A DNA stretch of 27,642 nt from a bacterium (GTDB lineage Bacteria > JAMCPX01). The notes below the pieces were generated by a model, which saw only the letters and a program-made list of their open reading frames with translations, made no database searches and was not told the DNA's origin. The DNA lies in contig JAJYJX010000007.1 of NCBI GenBank assembly GCA_021789095.1, forward strand, positions 1 to 27,642. The letters run 5' to 3'. The position numbers and the translations under genes were made by a program. Shown in pieces: positions 7,652-16,330 of the stretch. Positions within the stretch are counted from its first letter, which is position 1, and each line of letters begins with the position of its first letter.

Positions 7652-8488
7652 ATGGAAGGCAAAAAACGTTTGGACAACACCGGAGGCCCTGTGCGGTACG
7701 AAACGCAGGGGAAGATAGCGCTGGTAATGATTGACCGGTATGACGAGGCGCGTAACGCAGTCGATCGGCTGACTGCCACACAACTTGCGGAGGCATTCCG
7801 ACGTTTTGACGCGGATGATTCGCTGTCCGTTGCAGTGCTGTCAGGTGCAGGCGGCGTCTTCTGTGCAGGCGCTGACCTCAAGCAGGTATCACAGCCCGAG
7901 AAAATGCTGCGCATACAGGACAGCGGTGACGGACCCATGGGCTTCAGCCGCCTGCTGCTTTCAAAGCCGGTGATCGCGGCTGTAGAGGGTTATGCCGTTG
8001 CCGGCGGGCTGGAACTGGCAATCTGGTGCGACCTCAGGGTTGCGGCAAAGGACGCGGTCTTCGGCGTTTTCTGCAGGCGCTGGGGCGTACCCCTGATGGA
8101 CGGCGGGACCGTGCGTCTTGCACGTATGATCGGCATGAGCAATGCACTCGACATGATTCTGACGGGCCGGGGCGTGTCCGGAGATGAGGCGCTCAGGATG
8201 GGACTTGCGAACAGGATCGTTGCAAAGGGCCGTGCTCTTGATGCAGCAATAGAGCTTGCAGAACAGCTTGCCGCCTTTCCGCAGTACTGTATGCGCAGCG
8301 ACCGTATGGCAGTATACGAAGGATGGTCAATGACCATGCCGGAGGCCCTGCGCAACGAGTTTTTCCGGGGGAAACAGGTGATCGAATCCGGCGAGACGGC
8401 AGAGGGTGCGGTACGCTTTGCCGAAGGCTCGGGACGCCACGGCAGCTTCAACGAGTTCGGGAGCAAAACCCGCAAACCTCGCTATTGA
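7652..8488 (+). CDS. Crotonase (enoyl-CoA hydratase/isomerase) family protein
   Basis: The 278-residue protein has the crotonase fold signatures: the first oxyanion-hole segment GVFCAGADLKQ and the second EGYAVAGGLELA with its glycine and glutamate. In classical hydratases a second catalytic glutamate follows in FGxPE; here the aligned segment is FGVFCRRWGVPLMDGG, so that residue is replaced, probably by cysteine. This sub-type is common in bacteria and is labelled crotonase/enoyl-CoA hydratase family, but true hydration of enoyl-CoA is doubtful. The start at 7652 follows AAGGAGG at 7641-7647; an ATG at 7637 would precede that site. The gene is GC-rich (34 of 60 in the line starting at 8101) and ends ten bases from the convergent nuoN. 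No fatty-acid or acyl-CoA genes lie nearby. Confidence 0.82.
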   Translation: MEGKKRLDNTGGPVRYETQGKIALVMIDRYDEARNAVDRLTATQLAEAFRRFDADDSLSVAVLSGAGGVFCAGADLKQVSQPEKMLRIQDSGDGPMGFSRLLLSKPVIAAVEGYAVAGGLELAIWCDLRVAAKDAVFGVFCRRWGVPLMDGGTVRLARMIGMSNALDMILTGRGVSGDEALRMGLANRIVAKGRALDAAIELAEQLAAFPQYCMRSDRMAVYEGWSMTMPEALRNEFFRGKQVIESGETAEGAVRFAEGSGRHGSFNEFGSKTRKPRY

Positions 8489-8498
8489 ACTTTTTGGG

Positions 8499-9986
8499 TT
8501 AATAGTACATGAAGCTTGAGAAATGGGCAAAGTACTGGAGCGGCGCCCACCAAACGCCGAACAGGATCGTCGGCACGAGCAGGCTTATGACTATAAGTGC
8601 AGGGAGTACGCCAATCGAAACCCGCCTGGCGGGCTGCGGCGGGGACTCCAGGTACATCTTTTTTATAATCCTGACATAATAATAGAGCGACACAACGGTG
8701 TTCAGCACGGCAACAACAACAAGCCAGTAAAGGCCCTTGTCTATGGCGGCAATGAAAACGACCACCTTGCCTATAAAGCCTGCAAACGGCGGTATTCCTG
8801 TAAGCGAGAAAAGAAAGATGGTCATCGAGGCAGACAGTACCGGCGATGTCTGTGCAAGCCCGCTGTAATCATTGATGTCCTCCGAATGTATGCTGTTATC
8901 AACGATCATGACGATGACAAAGGCGCCGAGGTTCATAAAAAAATAAATTATCAGATAAAGCAGTACGGAACTTATTGCATCCTGTGAAATGATGGACAGC
9001 CCTATAAGCATATACCCGGCATGGGCTATGCTTGAATATGCAAGAAGCCTCTTCAGGTTGTTCTGCGGTATTGCCACGATATTGCCGATCGTCATGGTGA
9101 ATGCAGAGATAATGGCAATGATCAAAAGCCATTTGATCGGGCTCGCATTAACATATGACTGGGTCATACTCATAGAACTTATGTAAGCCGTATAAAAAAA
9201 CCTCAGGAGTACCGCAAAACCCGCTGCCTTGGACGCTACCGCGAGGAGTGCAGTCACGGGTGTCGGCGCACCCTCGTAAACATCCGGCGCCCACATGTGC
9301 ATAGGAGCCATCACTATCTTGAACCCGAAGCCGGCGAGTACAAACAGGGTTGCGACATAAAGTGTGACCGGCGGATAGCCGTAATTCTGGAAAGTAGTCA
9401 GGATATCCTTCAGGTTCAGGGAATGTGCTATGCCGTAAAAGAGCGACATACCGTAGAGCATGAACCCGGATGCGATGGAACCGTATATGATATATTTAAG
9501 ACCGGCTTCTTTTGACCGTCTTTCTCCCTTTGTGTACGACACCAGCATATACGACATGACGCTGAGCAGTTCCATCGACAGATAGATCATAAGGAGATTT
9601 ATCGAACTCGCCATCATGGACATGCCTATGCCGAACCCGCACAGGATCGCCACAAACTCCCATTTCCCCCGGGAATCCTTGACCTCACGCGAACTGAAGG
9701 ACATAAGCAGTACATATATTACAGACACGTAGGCTATGATCCTGAAAAAAAGGCTGAATGGATCTATGGCTATCATACCATAAAAAGCAGTGTCCAGGGT
9801 AAGCCTTGTATAGAGTATGATTGTGGCAGCAAGCGCTCCGAGCATACCGAATATGCCTATGTAAAAAGCCCCGCTGCCCCTGGAATGCCTGATTGTCATT
9901 GCACCGGTGAGCGCTGCAAGGGCGGTAAAAGCTGCGATTAATTCTGGTGCTATTAAAACAAGTGATCTGATGAGGTCTGTTTGCAT
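8499..9986 (-). CDS. nuoN: NADH-quinone oxidoreductase subunit N (proton-pumping antiporter-like)
   Basis: NuoN is one of three antiporter-like membrane subunits of complex I. The hydrophobic protein of about 495 residues contains the conserved glutamate in MIYLSMELLSVMSYML and the lysine in GFGFKIVMAPMHMWAPDVYEG, the proton-channel residues of the family. I place the start at the ATG at 9986 because AGGA lies eight bases upstream; the ATG at 9992 would leave only two bases. It is the last gene of the nuo operon, 13 bases after nuoM, and converges on the crotonase gene with ten bases between stops and no visible terminator. Confidence 0.95.
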   Translation of the reverse strand: MQTDLIRSLVLIAPELIAAFTALAALTGAMTIRHSRGSGAFYIGIFGMLGALAATIILYTRLTLDTAFYGMIAIDPFSLFFRIIAYVSVIYVLLMSFSSREVKDSRGKWEFVAILCGFGIGMSMMASSINLLMIYLSMELLSVMSYMLVSYTKGERRSKEAGLKYIIYGSIASGFMLYGMSLFYGIAHSLNLKDILTTFQNYGYPPVTLYVATLFVLAGFGFKIVMAPMHMWAPDVYEGAPTPVTALLAVASKAAGFAVLLRFFYTAYISSMSMTQSYVNASPIKWLLIIAIISAFTMTIGNIVAIPQNNLKRLLAYSSIAHAGYMLIGLSIISQDAISSVLLYLIIYFFMNLGAFVIVMIVDNSIHSEDINDYSGLAQTSPVLSASMTIFLFSLTGIPPFAGFIGKVVVFIAAIDKGLYWLVVVAVLNTVVSLYYYVRIIKKMYLESPPQPARRVSIGVLPALIVISLLVPTILFGVWWAPLQYFAHFSSFMYY

Positions 9987-9999
9987 GTACATTGTCCTG

Positions 10000-11499
10000 T
10001 CAGTGCACTACCATCATAAGCAGTCTTGTCAGCGATGAGTTTACGAGATCAAAGAACGGCATCGGGTAAACACCGAGGAATACGGCAACCAATGCAAGAG
10101 GCACAAGCGTAAACATCTCCCTGAAATTTACCTCCGGTATTCCTTTGTATTTTTCATTGGCCGGCCCCAGGAACACCCTCTGGTAAGCCCACAGGAAATA
10201 ACCTGCCGTGAATACAACGCCTGTTGCGGATATAATAACGATTACTGGATAAACCCTGAATGTACCGAGGAATGCAAGCACCTCCCCTATAAACCCGCTC
10301 AGTCCGGGCAGACCGAGCGACCCCATGAACGCAAGGCTTGTTATACCTGCATAAACGGGCATGTATACAGCCAGTCCGCCGAATCCGTTCAAATCCCTGT
10401 GGTGCGCCCTGTCGTAAAGAACACCAACAAGCAAAAAGAGCATACCCGTGATAATACCATGGTTGAACATCTGCATGAGTGCACCGGTAAACCCGATAAG
10501 GTTCATTGATGACAGCCCCAGCAGGACAAAACCCATATGGCTTACCGACGAGTAAGCTATCATCTTCTTGAAATCTGTCTGAGCCATGGCAACGAGTGCG
10601 CCGTAAACAACATTTATCAGACCCAGAATGGCCATTGCAAAGGCCGTATAGACCGCCATGTCCGGCAGCAGCGGATAGCTTATCCTCATAAAACCATAAG
10701 CCCCCATCTTCAGCAGGACACCGGCAAGTATGACGCTTATTGCAGTCGGTGCTTCGACGTGTGCATCAGGCAGCCATGTATGGAACGGAAATACAGGCAC
10801 CTTGATCGCAAAACCTATAAACAGCGCAATGTACATTGCAAGCCTTACACCGAACTGTTTTATAAAAGGACCCTGTACAGACTGGTTCATGAGCGTCACA
10901 ATATCAAAGGTGTGCCTGCCTGTTGCCGGGTCGGTACTGTTGAAGTAAAAAGCCAGGATAACAACGAGCATGAGAACACTGCCTGCCAGCGTATACAGGA
11001 AGAACTTTATGGCCGCATACTCTCTCCTCGGACCTCCCCATATACCGATAAGGAAATACATGGGGAACAGCATCAGCTCCCAGAATACGTAAAAGAGGAA
11101 GAAATCAAGTGCAAGGAAAACACCGAACATGGCAGTAACAAGCAGGAGGTAGAGGGAAAAGTATGCCTTGTGCGCCTTGCTTATGTTCCACGATGCAAAC
11201 ACGGACAGGAAACCCAGCAGGCCGGTAAGCACGACCATCGAGGCACTTATGCCGTCAACACCCAGATGATACCGTATATTGAATGCAGCTATCCACTGGA
11301 AATTTTCCACGAACTGGAAGCCCGGATCGGACAGGTTCATTATCCCGTACAGGTAAAAAGACAGCACCATCGGTATACAGGTAAATACAACTGCAGTCCA
11401 TCTGATCCATGCAACCCTATCTCTCGGCATCAGTAAGATCAGAACAAACCCAATCATGGGTGTAAAAACAATCCAGCTTAACAGATAATTCAACGGCAT
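10000..11499 (-). CDS. nuoM: NADH-quinone oxidoreductase subunit M (proton-pumping antiporter-like)
   Basis: The 499-residue membrane protein carries the NuoM/ND4 hallmarks. Glutamate in FYVFWELMLFPMYFLIG and lysine in FAIKVPVFPFHTWLPDAHVEA lie in the proton half-channels, and KMIAYSSVSHMG is in the following discontinuous helix region. AGGAGG eight bases before the ATG supports the start. It lies between nuoL (12 bases upstream) and nuoN. Length and order match other bacterial nuo operons. Confidence 0.97.
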   Translation of the reverse strand: MPLNYLLSWIVFTPMIGFVLILLMPRDRVAWIRWTAVVFTCIPMVLSFYLYGIMNLSDPGFQFVENFQWIAAFNIRYHLGVDGISASMVVLTGLLGFLSVFASWNISKAHKAYFSLYLLLVTAMFGVFLALDFFLFYVFWELMLFPMYFLIGIWGGPRREYAAIKFFLYTLAGSVLMLVVILAFYFNSTDPATGRHTFDIVTLMNQSVQGPFIKQFGVRLAMYIALFIGFAIKVPVFPFHTWLPDAHVEAPTAISVILAGVLLKMGAYGFMRISYPLLPDMAVYTAFAMAILGLINVVYGALVAMAQTDFKKMIAYSSVSHMGFVLLGLSSMNLIGFTGALMQMFNHGIITGMLFLLVGVLYDRAHHRDLNGFGGLAVYMPVYAGITSLAFMGSLGLPGLSGFIGEVLAFLGTFRVYPVIVIISATGVVFTAGYFLWAYQRVFLGPANEKYKGIPEVNFREMFTLVPLALVAVFLGVYPMPFFDLVNSSLTRLLMMVVH

Positions 11500-11511
11500 C
11501 TCTTCTTCCTC

Positions 11512-13518
11512 CTATAATAGAACGATTGAAAGCAGTACTGCTATGCCTATTATGGCAAATATCAGGTAATTCTGTACAAGCCCTGTCTGAAGGCGCCTGA
11601 GGACATTTCCTGCGGATAGAAAGCTGTCTCCAACGGTATTTACAGCGCCGTCAATAACAACCCTGTCGAACGCACCTTCGAAATCGGAAAGCTTCTTGCC
11701 CAGCTTAGCAGTACCATTTACAGCACCATCTATAATGCCTGCATCGAACCTTCCGAGCAGGTCCTTAAATTTCATAACGGGTTCAACGACATAGCCGGAA
11801 TAGAACTCATCAACGTAGTACTTGTTGAGGAGCCATGCATACGCTGTCCTGTACTTCTGCGCCAGTTCGCCGGGCAGCTCGGGGTTGACCGCGTAAAAAT
11901 AGTACGCAGTGCCGATACCCGAAACAGCCGCAAAAACGGACACCGCCATCAGGATCCATTCAAGGGACAAAGAGCCCCCGGCCAGCTTAGCGGAGGAAAC
12001 GAATACAGGATCAAGGAACTGTGCAAAGATATTATGGACACCGAAAACCTCGGGCATTCCCATATAACCGCCGGCAGCAGACAGTACGGCGAGTATTATA
12101 AGCGGGATGGTCATTGTCTTCGGCGGTTCATGGACATGTTCCGCTGTATGATTGTCCATTCTCGGTTTGCCGAAAAACGTCAGTATAACCAGCCGTGTCA
12201 TATAAAATCCGGTAAGGATTGCTGCCAGCACGCCCAGCAGCCAGACAAAGGTACCGCCGTAAGGGCTGATATAGGCATTGTACAGTATGTCATCCTTGCT
12301 GAAAAACCCTGCAAAGCCCGGCACACCGGTTATTGCAAGGGTTGCAATTATAAATGTAGCCGTGGTTATGGGGAGTTTTTTCGCAATGCCTCCCATCTTT
12401 CTTATGTCCTGCTCACCCGACATGGCATGGATAACGCTGCCGGAGCCCAGGAACAAAAGTGCCTTAAAAAAGGCATGCGTAACGAGGTGGAATATGCCTG
12501 CGCTGTATGCACCGACACCTACGCCTATAAACATGTATCCGAGCTGGCTTATGGTGGAATACGCGAGCACCTTTTTTATGTCATTCTGGACAAGCCCTAT
12601 TGTTGCAGCAAAAAAGGCTGTAAGTGCTCCTACAACGGCAATCACGCTGAGGGCATCAGGTGCAAGGGTATAAAGGAAGTTCATCCTTGCGACCATGTAC
12701 ACGCCCGCTGTTACCATTGTAGCAGCGTGTATAAGGGCGCTGACAGGCGTGGGGCCTGCCATTGCATCTGGCAGCCACACATAGAGTGGAATCTGTGCAG
12801 ACTTGCCGGTCGCGCCTACAAAAAGCAGTATGCCGACCGCCGTCAGTATTGCCGTGGGCAGAAGCGATATGTGTGAACCAATAACGCCGAAATCGAGCGA
12901 CCATATGCCGGTCTTCACGCCCATGGTCGTGAACAGAAGCATGAAACCCAGTATGAATCCGAAATCCCCTATCCTGTTCACTATAAATGCCTTCATGCCA
13001 GCCTTGGCATTCTCAAGCTTTTCAAACCAGAACCCGATCAGAAGATAAGAACACAGTCCCACGCCTTCCCAGCCCACAAACATAAGCAGTATACTGTTTG
13101 AGAGAACGAGCAGGAGCATGGAAAACGCAAACAGGTTCAGGAATCCGAAGTATTTCGAGTATTTCTTGTCGTCGTGCATGTAACCGACAGAATAAAGGTG
13201 TATGACCGACCCGACTCCGCTGACCACAAGCATCATAACTGCGGACAATGGATCAACAAGGAACGAAAGCCCTACATTGAAACTCCCAAGGCCTATCCAG
13301 TTGTAAACCGTGTCTATGAAATGTCTCTGGTCCGCAGGCAGTGAAACAAGGTGGAGATATGCAATAACCGCCAGGACAAATGATACGGTAATGGATCCGA
13401 CAGCAATAATACTGACGGTATGCCTGGACAGCTTGCTGCCCGCAATCAGGGTTACCGCGGAGCTGATCAGGGGCAGTAAAGGGATCAACCAGATATAATG
13501 TTCGATAGAAAGATTCAT
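11512..13518 (-). CDS. nuoL: NADH-quinone oxidoreductase subunit L (proton-pumping antiporter-like)
   Basis: At 668 residues this is the longest antiporter-like subunit, with the expected C-terminal extension that forms the lateral helix along NuoM and NuoN. The conserved glutamate is in [20 protein letters not shown] and the pumping lysine in [34 protein letters not shown] follows. GGAG lies about ten bases before the ATG at 13518. The gene ends in TAG, one of several normal TAG stops here. It is separated from nuoK by 207 bases, unlike the tight spacing elsewhere in the operon. Confidence 0.97.
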   Translation of the reverse strand: [668 protein letters not shown]

Positions 13519-13704
13519 TTATTTACTCCAAATCTGTACAGGAAGGATTGTTTCATTCGATACAATCTGCGATCCACCTAAGATACCGTCTCCTTCAAAA
13601 ATATACATCCATTCTGTCCTTCGTAAGCATATATGCCGGCACTTGGTTTTATTTGTCCTGCTGATATTCGCAGCAGACCCTGTTTGACGCATCCTTCCGC
13701 TCAT
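13519..13704 (-). CDS. Possible small ORF filling the nuoK-nuoL gap
   Basis: This 61-codon frame starts at an ATG preceded by AAGGAAGG at a usable distance, and its TAA sits directly against the nuoL ATG (TAAATG). It occupies nearly all of the only long gap in the nuo operon. The product begins MSGRMRQTGSAAN, is basic, hydrophilic and has no membrane segment, and I recognise no family. The gap DNA also holds two potential hairpins: GATTGT/ACAATC at 13546-13567 and CTGCTG/CAGCAG at 13658-13676. It may instead be an untranslated spacer or processing site. Confidence 0.3.
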   Translation of the reverse strand: MSGRMRQTGSAANISRTNKTKCRHICLRRTEWMYIFEGDGILGGSQIVSNETILPVQIWSK

Positions 13705-13725
13705 CTCGACAATCCTTCCTTCATC

Positions 13726-14043
13726 CTATCCTTTCAACGTATCTTCTTTATCAAGGTCTATGGTTTTTGTCGTTTTGTAAACCGCTATTACAATGGCAAG
13801 CGCCACGGCGACCTCTGCAGCCGCGATCACGATGGAGAACAATGCGAATATCTGCCCATTGAGCCCGGTCTCCGCATACCGTGAAAACACAACAAGGTTT
13901 ATGTTCGCGGCGTTCAGCATGAGCTCGACGCCCATTAACACCGCAATCGCATTTTTCCTTGTAAGCACTCCGAATACACCTATGGAGAACAGCAAGCCTG
14001 AAAGTATAAGATAGTCCGATATTGACAGGTATGAGACCAACAT
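13726..14043 (-). CDS. nuoK: NADH-quinone oxidoreductase subunit K
   Basis: The 105-residue protein has three hydrophobic segments and the two conserved membrane glutamates of NuoK/ND4L, in [13 protein letters not shown] and in [12 protein letters not shown]. These form part of the central proton-transfer path between NuoH and the antiporter subunits. The ATG directly follows the nuoJ stop, with a purine-rich AAGGAAAGGGG site inside the end of nuoJ. The stop is TAG at 13728-13726. Confidence 0.95.
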   Translation of the reverse strand: MLVSYLSISDYLILSGLLFSIGVFGVLTRKNAIAVLMGVELMLNAANINLVVFSRYAETGLNGQIFALFSIVIAAAEVAVALAIVIAVYKTTKTIDLDKEDTLKG

Positions 14044-14646
14044 TTATTTTCCCCTTTCCTTTACCCCGGTGGAGGAAACCTCCGGGGTCAATCCGCTGTC
14101 ATTATCCCCTGTTTTCGTTATAGGGCTGCGTTCTCTGGCGGTGGTTACCTCTGATCGTATCAGGTAAGCCGCACCGATCATCGCAAGCACAAGCAGCACA
14201 GACACAAGTTCGAACGGCAGAAGGTATGTCGTAAGAAGTTCTTTGCCGATAGGCTGTGTTGTCGGCAGCGCCGGCTTGTATCCGACAGAATACCAGGGTG
14301 CACGTCTTACCGCATAGTATATGATTGTGAACGTGACGATTGCGCTCACAGCGCCCATAACAAGCGTGCCGAGCCTGTTGAACATGTCAACGCTGTAAGA
14401 CCTGTGCGTAAGCATCACACCGAAGACTATAAGTATCAGAACACCGCCGATGTATATCAGTACCTGTGTTACACCAACGAAATCCGCACCCAGCAATACG
14501 TATATGCCTGCCACTCCGAAAAGCGTAAAGAACAGCGCAAAAGCGGACCTCACGATGTTCCTGAACAAAACGACCAGCAGAGCAGAGCCGATAATCATTG
14601 CAGAGAATAAATAAAAGAATGCAGCCTCCAGCGCGTATGGGTTCAT
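14044..14646 (-). CDS. nuoJ: NADH-quinone oxidoreductase subunit J
   Basis: The 200-residue membrane protein shows the NuoJ/ND6 pattern, including FALFFTLFGVAGIYVLLGADF and the glycine-rich third helix LIYIGGVLILIVFGVML, where a pi-bulge is known in complex I. The last roughly 35 residues after LIRSEV are hydrophilic and look like a lineage-specific tail. The ATG overlaps the nuoI stop as ATGA, so the two are translationally coupled. Confidence 0.95.
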   Translation of the reverse strand: MNPYALEAAFFYLFSAMIIGSALLVVLFRNIVRSAFALFFTLFGVAGIYVLLGADFVGVTQVLIYIGGVLILIVFGVMLTHRSYSVDMFNRLGTLVMGAVSAIVTFTIIYYAVRRAPWYSVGYKPALPTTQPIGKELLTTYLLPFELVSVLLVLAMIGAAYLIRSEVTTARERSPITKTGDNDSGLTPEVSSTGVKERGK

Positions 14647-15194
14647 TTCCCTTCTTCTTTCCTTGTTTCGTCCGTCTTGCCCTGCACCGGCTGGTCCTTT
14701 GCCGGTCCGGCCTGTGCAGGCATGTCGGGAGACGGCCTGTCTGCAGCCGGTTTGTCCGGCTGAGGCAGTTCTCCAAGCCCGAAATGGGAGATCAATTCGT
14801 CCTTTGAATAGCTTGAAAATTCATATTCCTTCCTGAAGTAAAGGCAGTTATCTACAGGGCAGGCTTCGACACACAGCCCGCAGTAGATGCACCGCGCATT
14901 ATCTATATCAAATACAACAGGCCTGAGTTTTTTGTTCTCGTCACGGACTGTCTTCAATACGATTGCATCAACCGGGCAGATCCTCGCACACGCAGTACAC
15001 CCGGTGCATATATTTATATCAACAAAAAGCTTGCCCCTGAACCTGTCATACGGCTCCCTTTTAACTTCGGGATACTGCTGTGTCACTTCCCTGCCGGGAC
15101 TGACCCCGTACCCGATAGTTACACCGAGGCCTGTAAACACGGACTTTACAGCATCAAGCATTTTTTTAAAGTATCCTTTACTGTTTTCCGTCAT
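14643..15194 (-). CDS. nuoI: NADH-quinone oxidoreductase subunit I (2x[4Fe-4S] ferredoxin-like)
   Basis: NuoI carries two [4Fe-4S] clusters (N6a/N6b) passing electrons toward NuoB. The motifs CTGCTACARICPVDAI (Cys 63, 66, 69, 73) and CIYCGLCVEACPVD (Cys 102, 105, 108, 112) are complete. I start the gene at the ATG at 15194 (MTENSKGYF...), which has GGAGAA upstream and leaves ten bases after nuoH; an ATG at 15290 would overlap nuoH by 86 bases and adds an unlikely N-terminus. After residue 140 there is a proline-, alanine- and lysine-rich tail of about 43 residues, longer than in well-studied NuoI proteins. The protein is 183 residues. Confidence 0.95.
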   Translation of the reverse strand: MTENSKGYFKKMLDAVKSVFTGLGVTIGYGVSPGREVTQQYPEVKREPYDRFRGKLFVDINICTGCTACARICPVDAIVLKTVRDENKKLRPVVFDIDNARCIYCGLCVEACPVDNCLYFRKEYEFSSYSKDELISHFGLGELPQPDKPAADRPSPDMPAQAGPAKDQPVQGKTDETRKEEGK

Positions 15195-15204
15195 CGGTTC
15201 TCCA

Positions 15205-16323
15205 TCAATGCACAAAGAGTGCCGAGAGTATGTCATAAACTCCCTTCCCGTTGAACAACAATACCCATACACTCGCACCGATAAGGTCAAAGAATGCTAT
15301 CGGTGTCAGATACTTCCAGCACAATTCCATAAGTTGATCAACACGCAGCCTTGGCAGCGTCCACCTGATCCACATCATAACGTATATGAGCACGAAGATC
15401 TTTGTCAGGAACACGACGACCTGCAGTGTTTCCCTCAGCCATAACGGCATTGCAACGCCGTTTATGAAGGGTATCTGCCAGCCTCCAAAAAACAGTGTCG
15501 CTGCGATAGCGCTGACTATGAACATGTCTCCGTACTCGGCCATAAAGAAAAATGCAAAGCGCATGCCTGTATATTCCGTATGATAACCGGCGACGAGCTC
15601 CGACTCTGCTTCAGGTATGTCAAAAGGCGTCCTGTTCACCTCTGCGATAGCTGCAGTGAAATAGATAAAAAATGCGAGCAGTGTGAACGGGTTGTTAAAT
15701 ATGATCCACCTGAATATGCCGAGTCCGCCGGACTGATACAAAATTATATCTTTCATATCCAGTGACGATGGTATGATAATGGCGGCAAGCAGCGACAGTA
15801 TTATCGGTATCTCGTAGCTTACAATCTGTGCAACAGCGCGCATACCGCCGAACAGAGACCATTTGTTGTTGGAACCCCATGCGCCCATGAGTATCGCCAT
15901 GGACACAACGGATGAAACGGCAATGATATACAAAACACCCACGTTCATATTTGCTACATATACATGGTCGCTGTACGAAAGGGGCACAAATGCAGCGAAA
16001 GACGCTGTAAAAACAATATAAGGTGCTATGATGAACAGCCATTTGTCGGCATAAAACGGGATAATGTCCTCTTTGAGAAGCAGTTTTACTCCGTCGGCAA
16101 CGAACTGCAGCAAACCGTACGGACCAACCCTGTTCGGCCCTATTCTTGCCTGTATGTCGCCTGCAACCTTTCTTTCTGCGTAGGTCGCAAACCCTTCGTA
16201 AAGCAGGGCAAAGGAAAGGACTATGACGGAAGAGATCACGATAACCATCACATATACAAGCCATCGTATCATCGGTGTTGAGCTGTGGATATTCCCGATA
16301 ATGTTGTTTATAAGCTCGATCAT
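15205..16323 (-). CDS. nuoH: NADH-quinone oxidoreductase subunit H
   Basis: NuoH/ND1 forms the quinone tunnel at the junction of the peripheral and membrane arms. The 372-residue protein contains ADGVKLLLKEDIIP, the loop ERKVAGDIQARIGPNRVG, and DIPEAESELVAGYHTEYTGM, which holds the conserved acidic cluster of the E channel. The gene starts seven bases after nuoD and ends ten bases before nuoI. The Shine-Dalgarno (AGAAAG) is weak. Confidence 0.96.
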   Translation of the reverse strand: MIELINNIIGNIHSSTPMIRWLVYVMVIVISSVIVLSFALLYEGFATYAERKVAGDIQARIGPNRVGPYGLLQFVADGVKLLLKEDIIPFYADKWLFIIAPYIVFTASFAAFVPLSYSDHVYVANMNVGVLYIIAVSSVVSMAILMGAWGSNNKWSLFGGMRAVAQIVSYEIPIILSLLAAIIIPSSLDMKDIILYQSGGLGIFRWIIFNNPFTLLAFFIYFTAAIAEVNRTPFDIPEAESELVAGYHTEYTGMRFAFFFMAEYGDMFIVSAIAATLFFGGWQIPFINGVAMPLWLRETLQVVVFLTKIFVLIYVMMWIRWTLPRLRVDQLMELCWKYLTPIAFFDLIGASVWVLLFNGKGVYDILSALFVH

Positions 16324-16330
16324 CTTTCTG

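Noticed and set aside
10537-11436. 299-codon open frame on the plus strand opposite nuoM
   Set aside because: It is the antisense of a strongly recognisable nuoM; its translation is rich in His, Tyr and Cys with no domain, as expected for a shadow frame. The same reasoning removes 12034-12876 (opposite nuoL) and 606-1208 (opposite the activator).
15195-15290. Longer nuoI starting inside nuoH
   Set aside because: It would overlap nuoH by 86 bases and add a cysteine-containing N-terminus not seen in NuoI. The ATG at 15194 has GGAGAA upstream.
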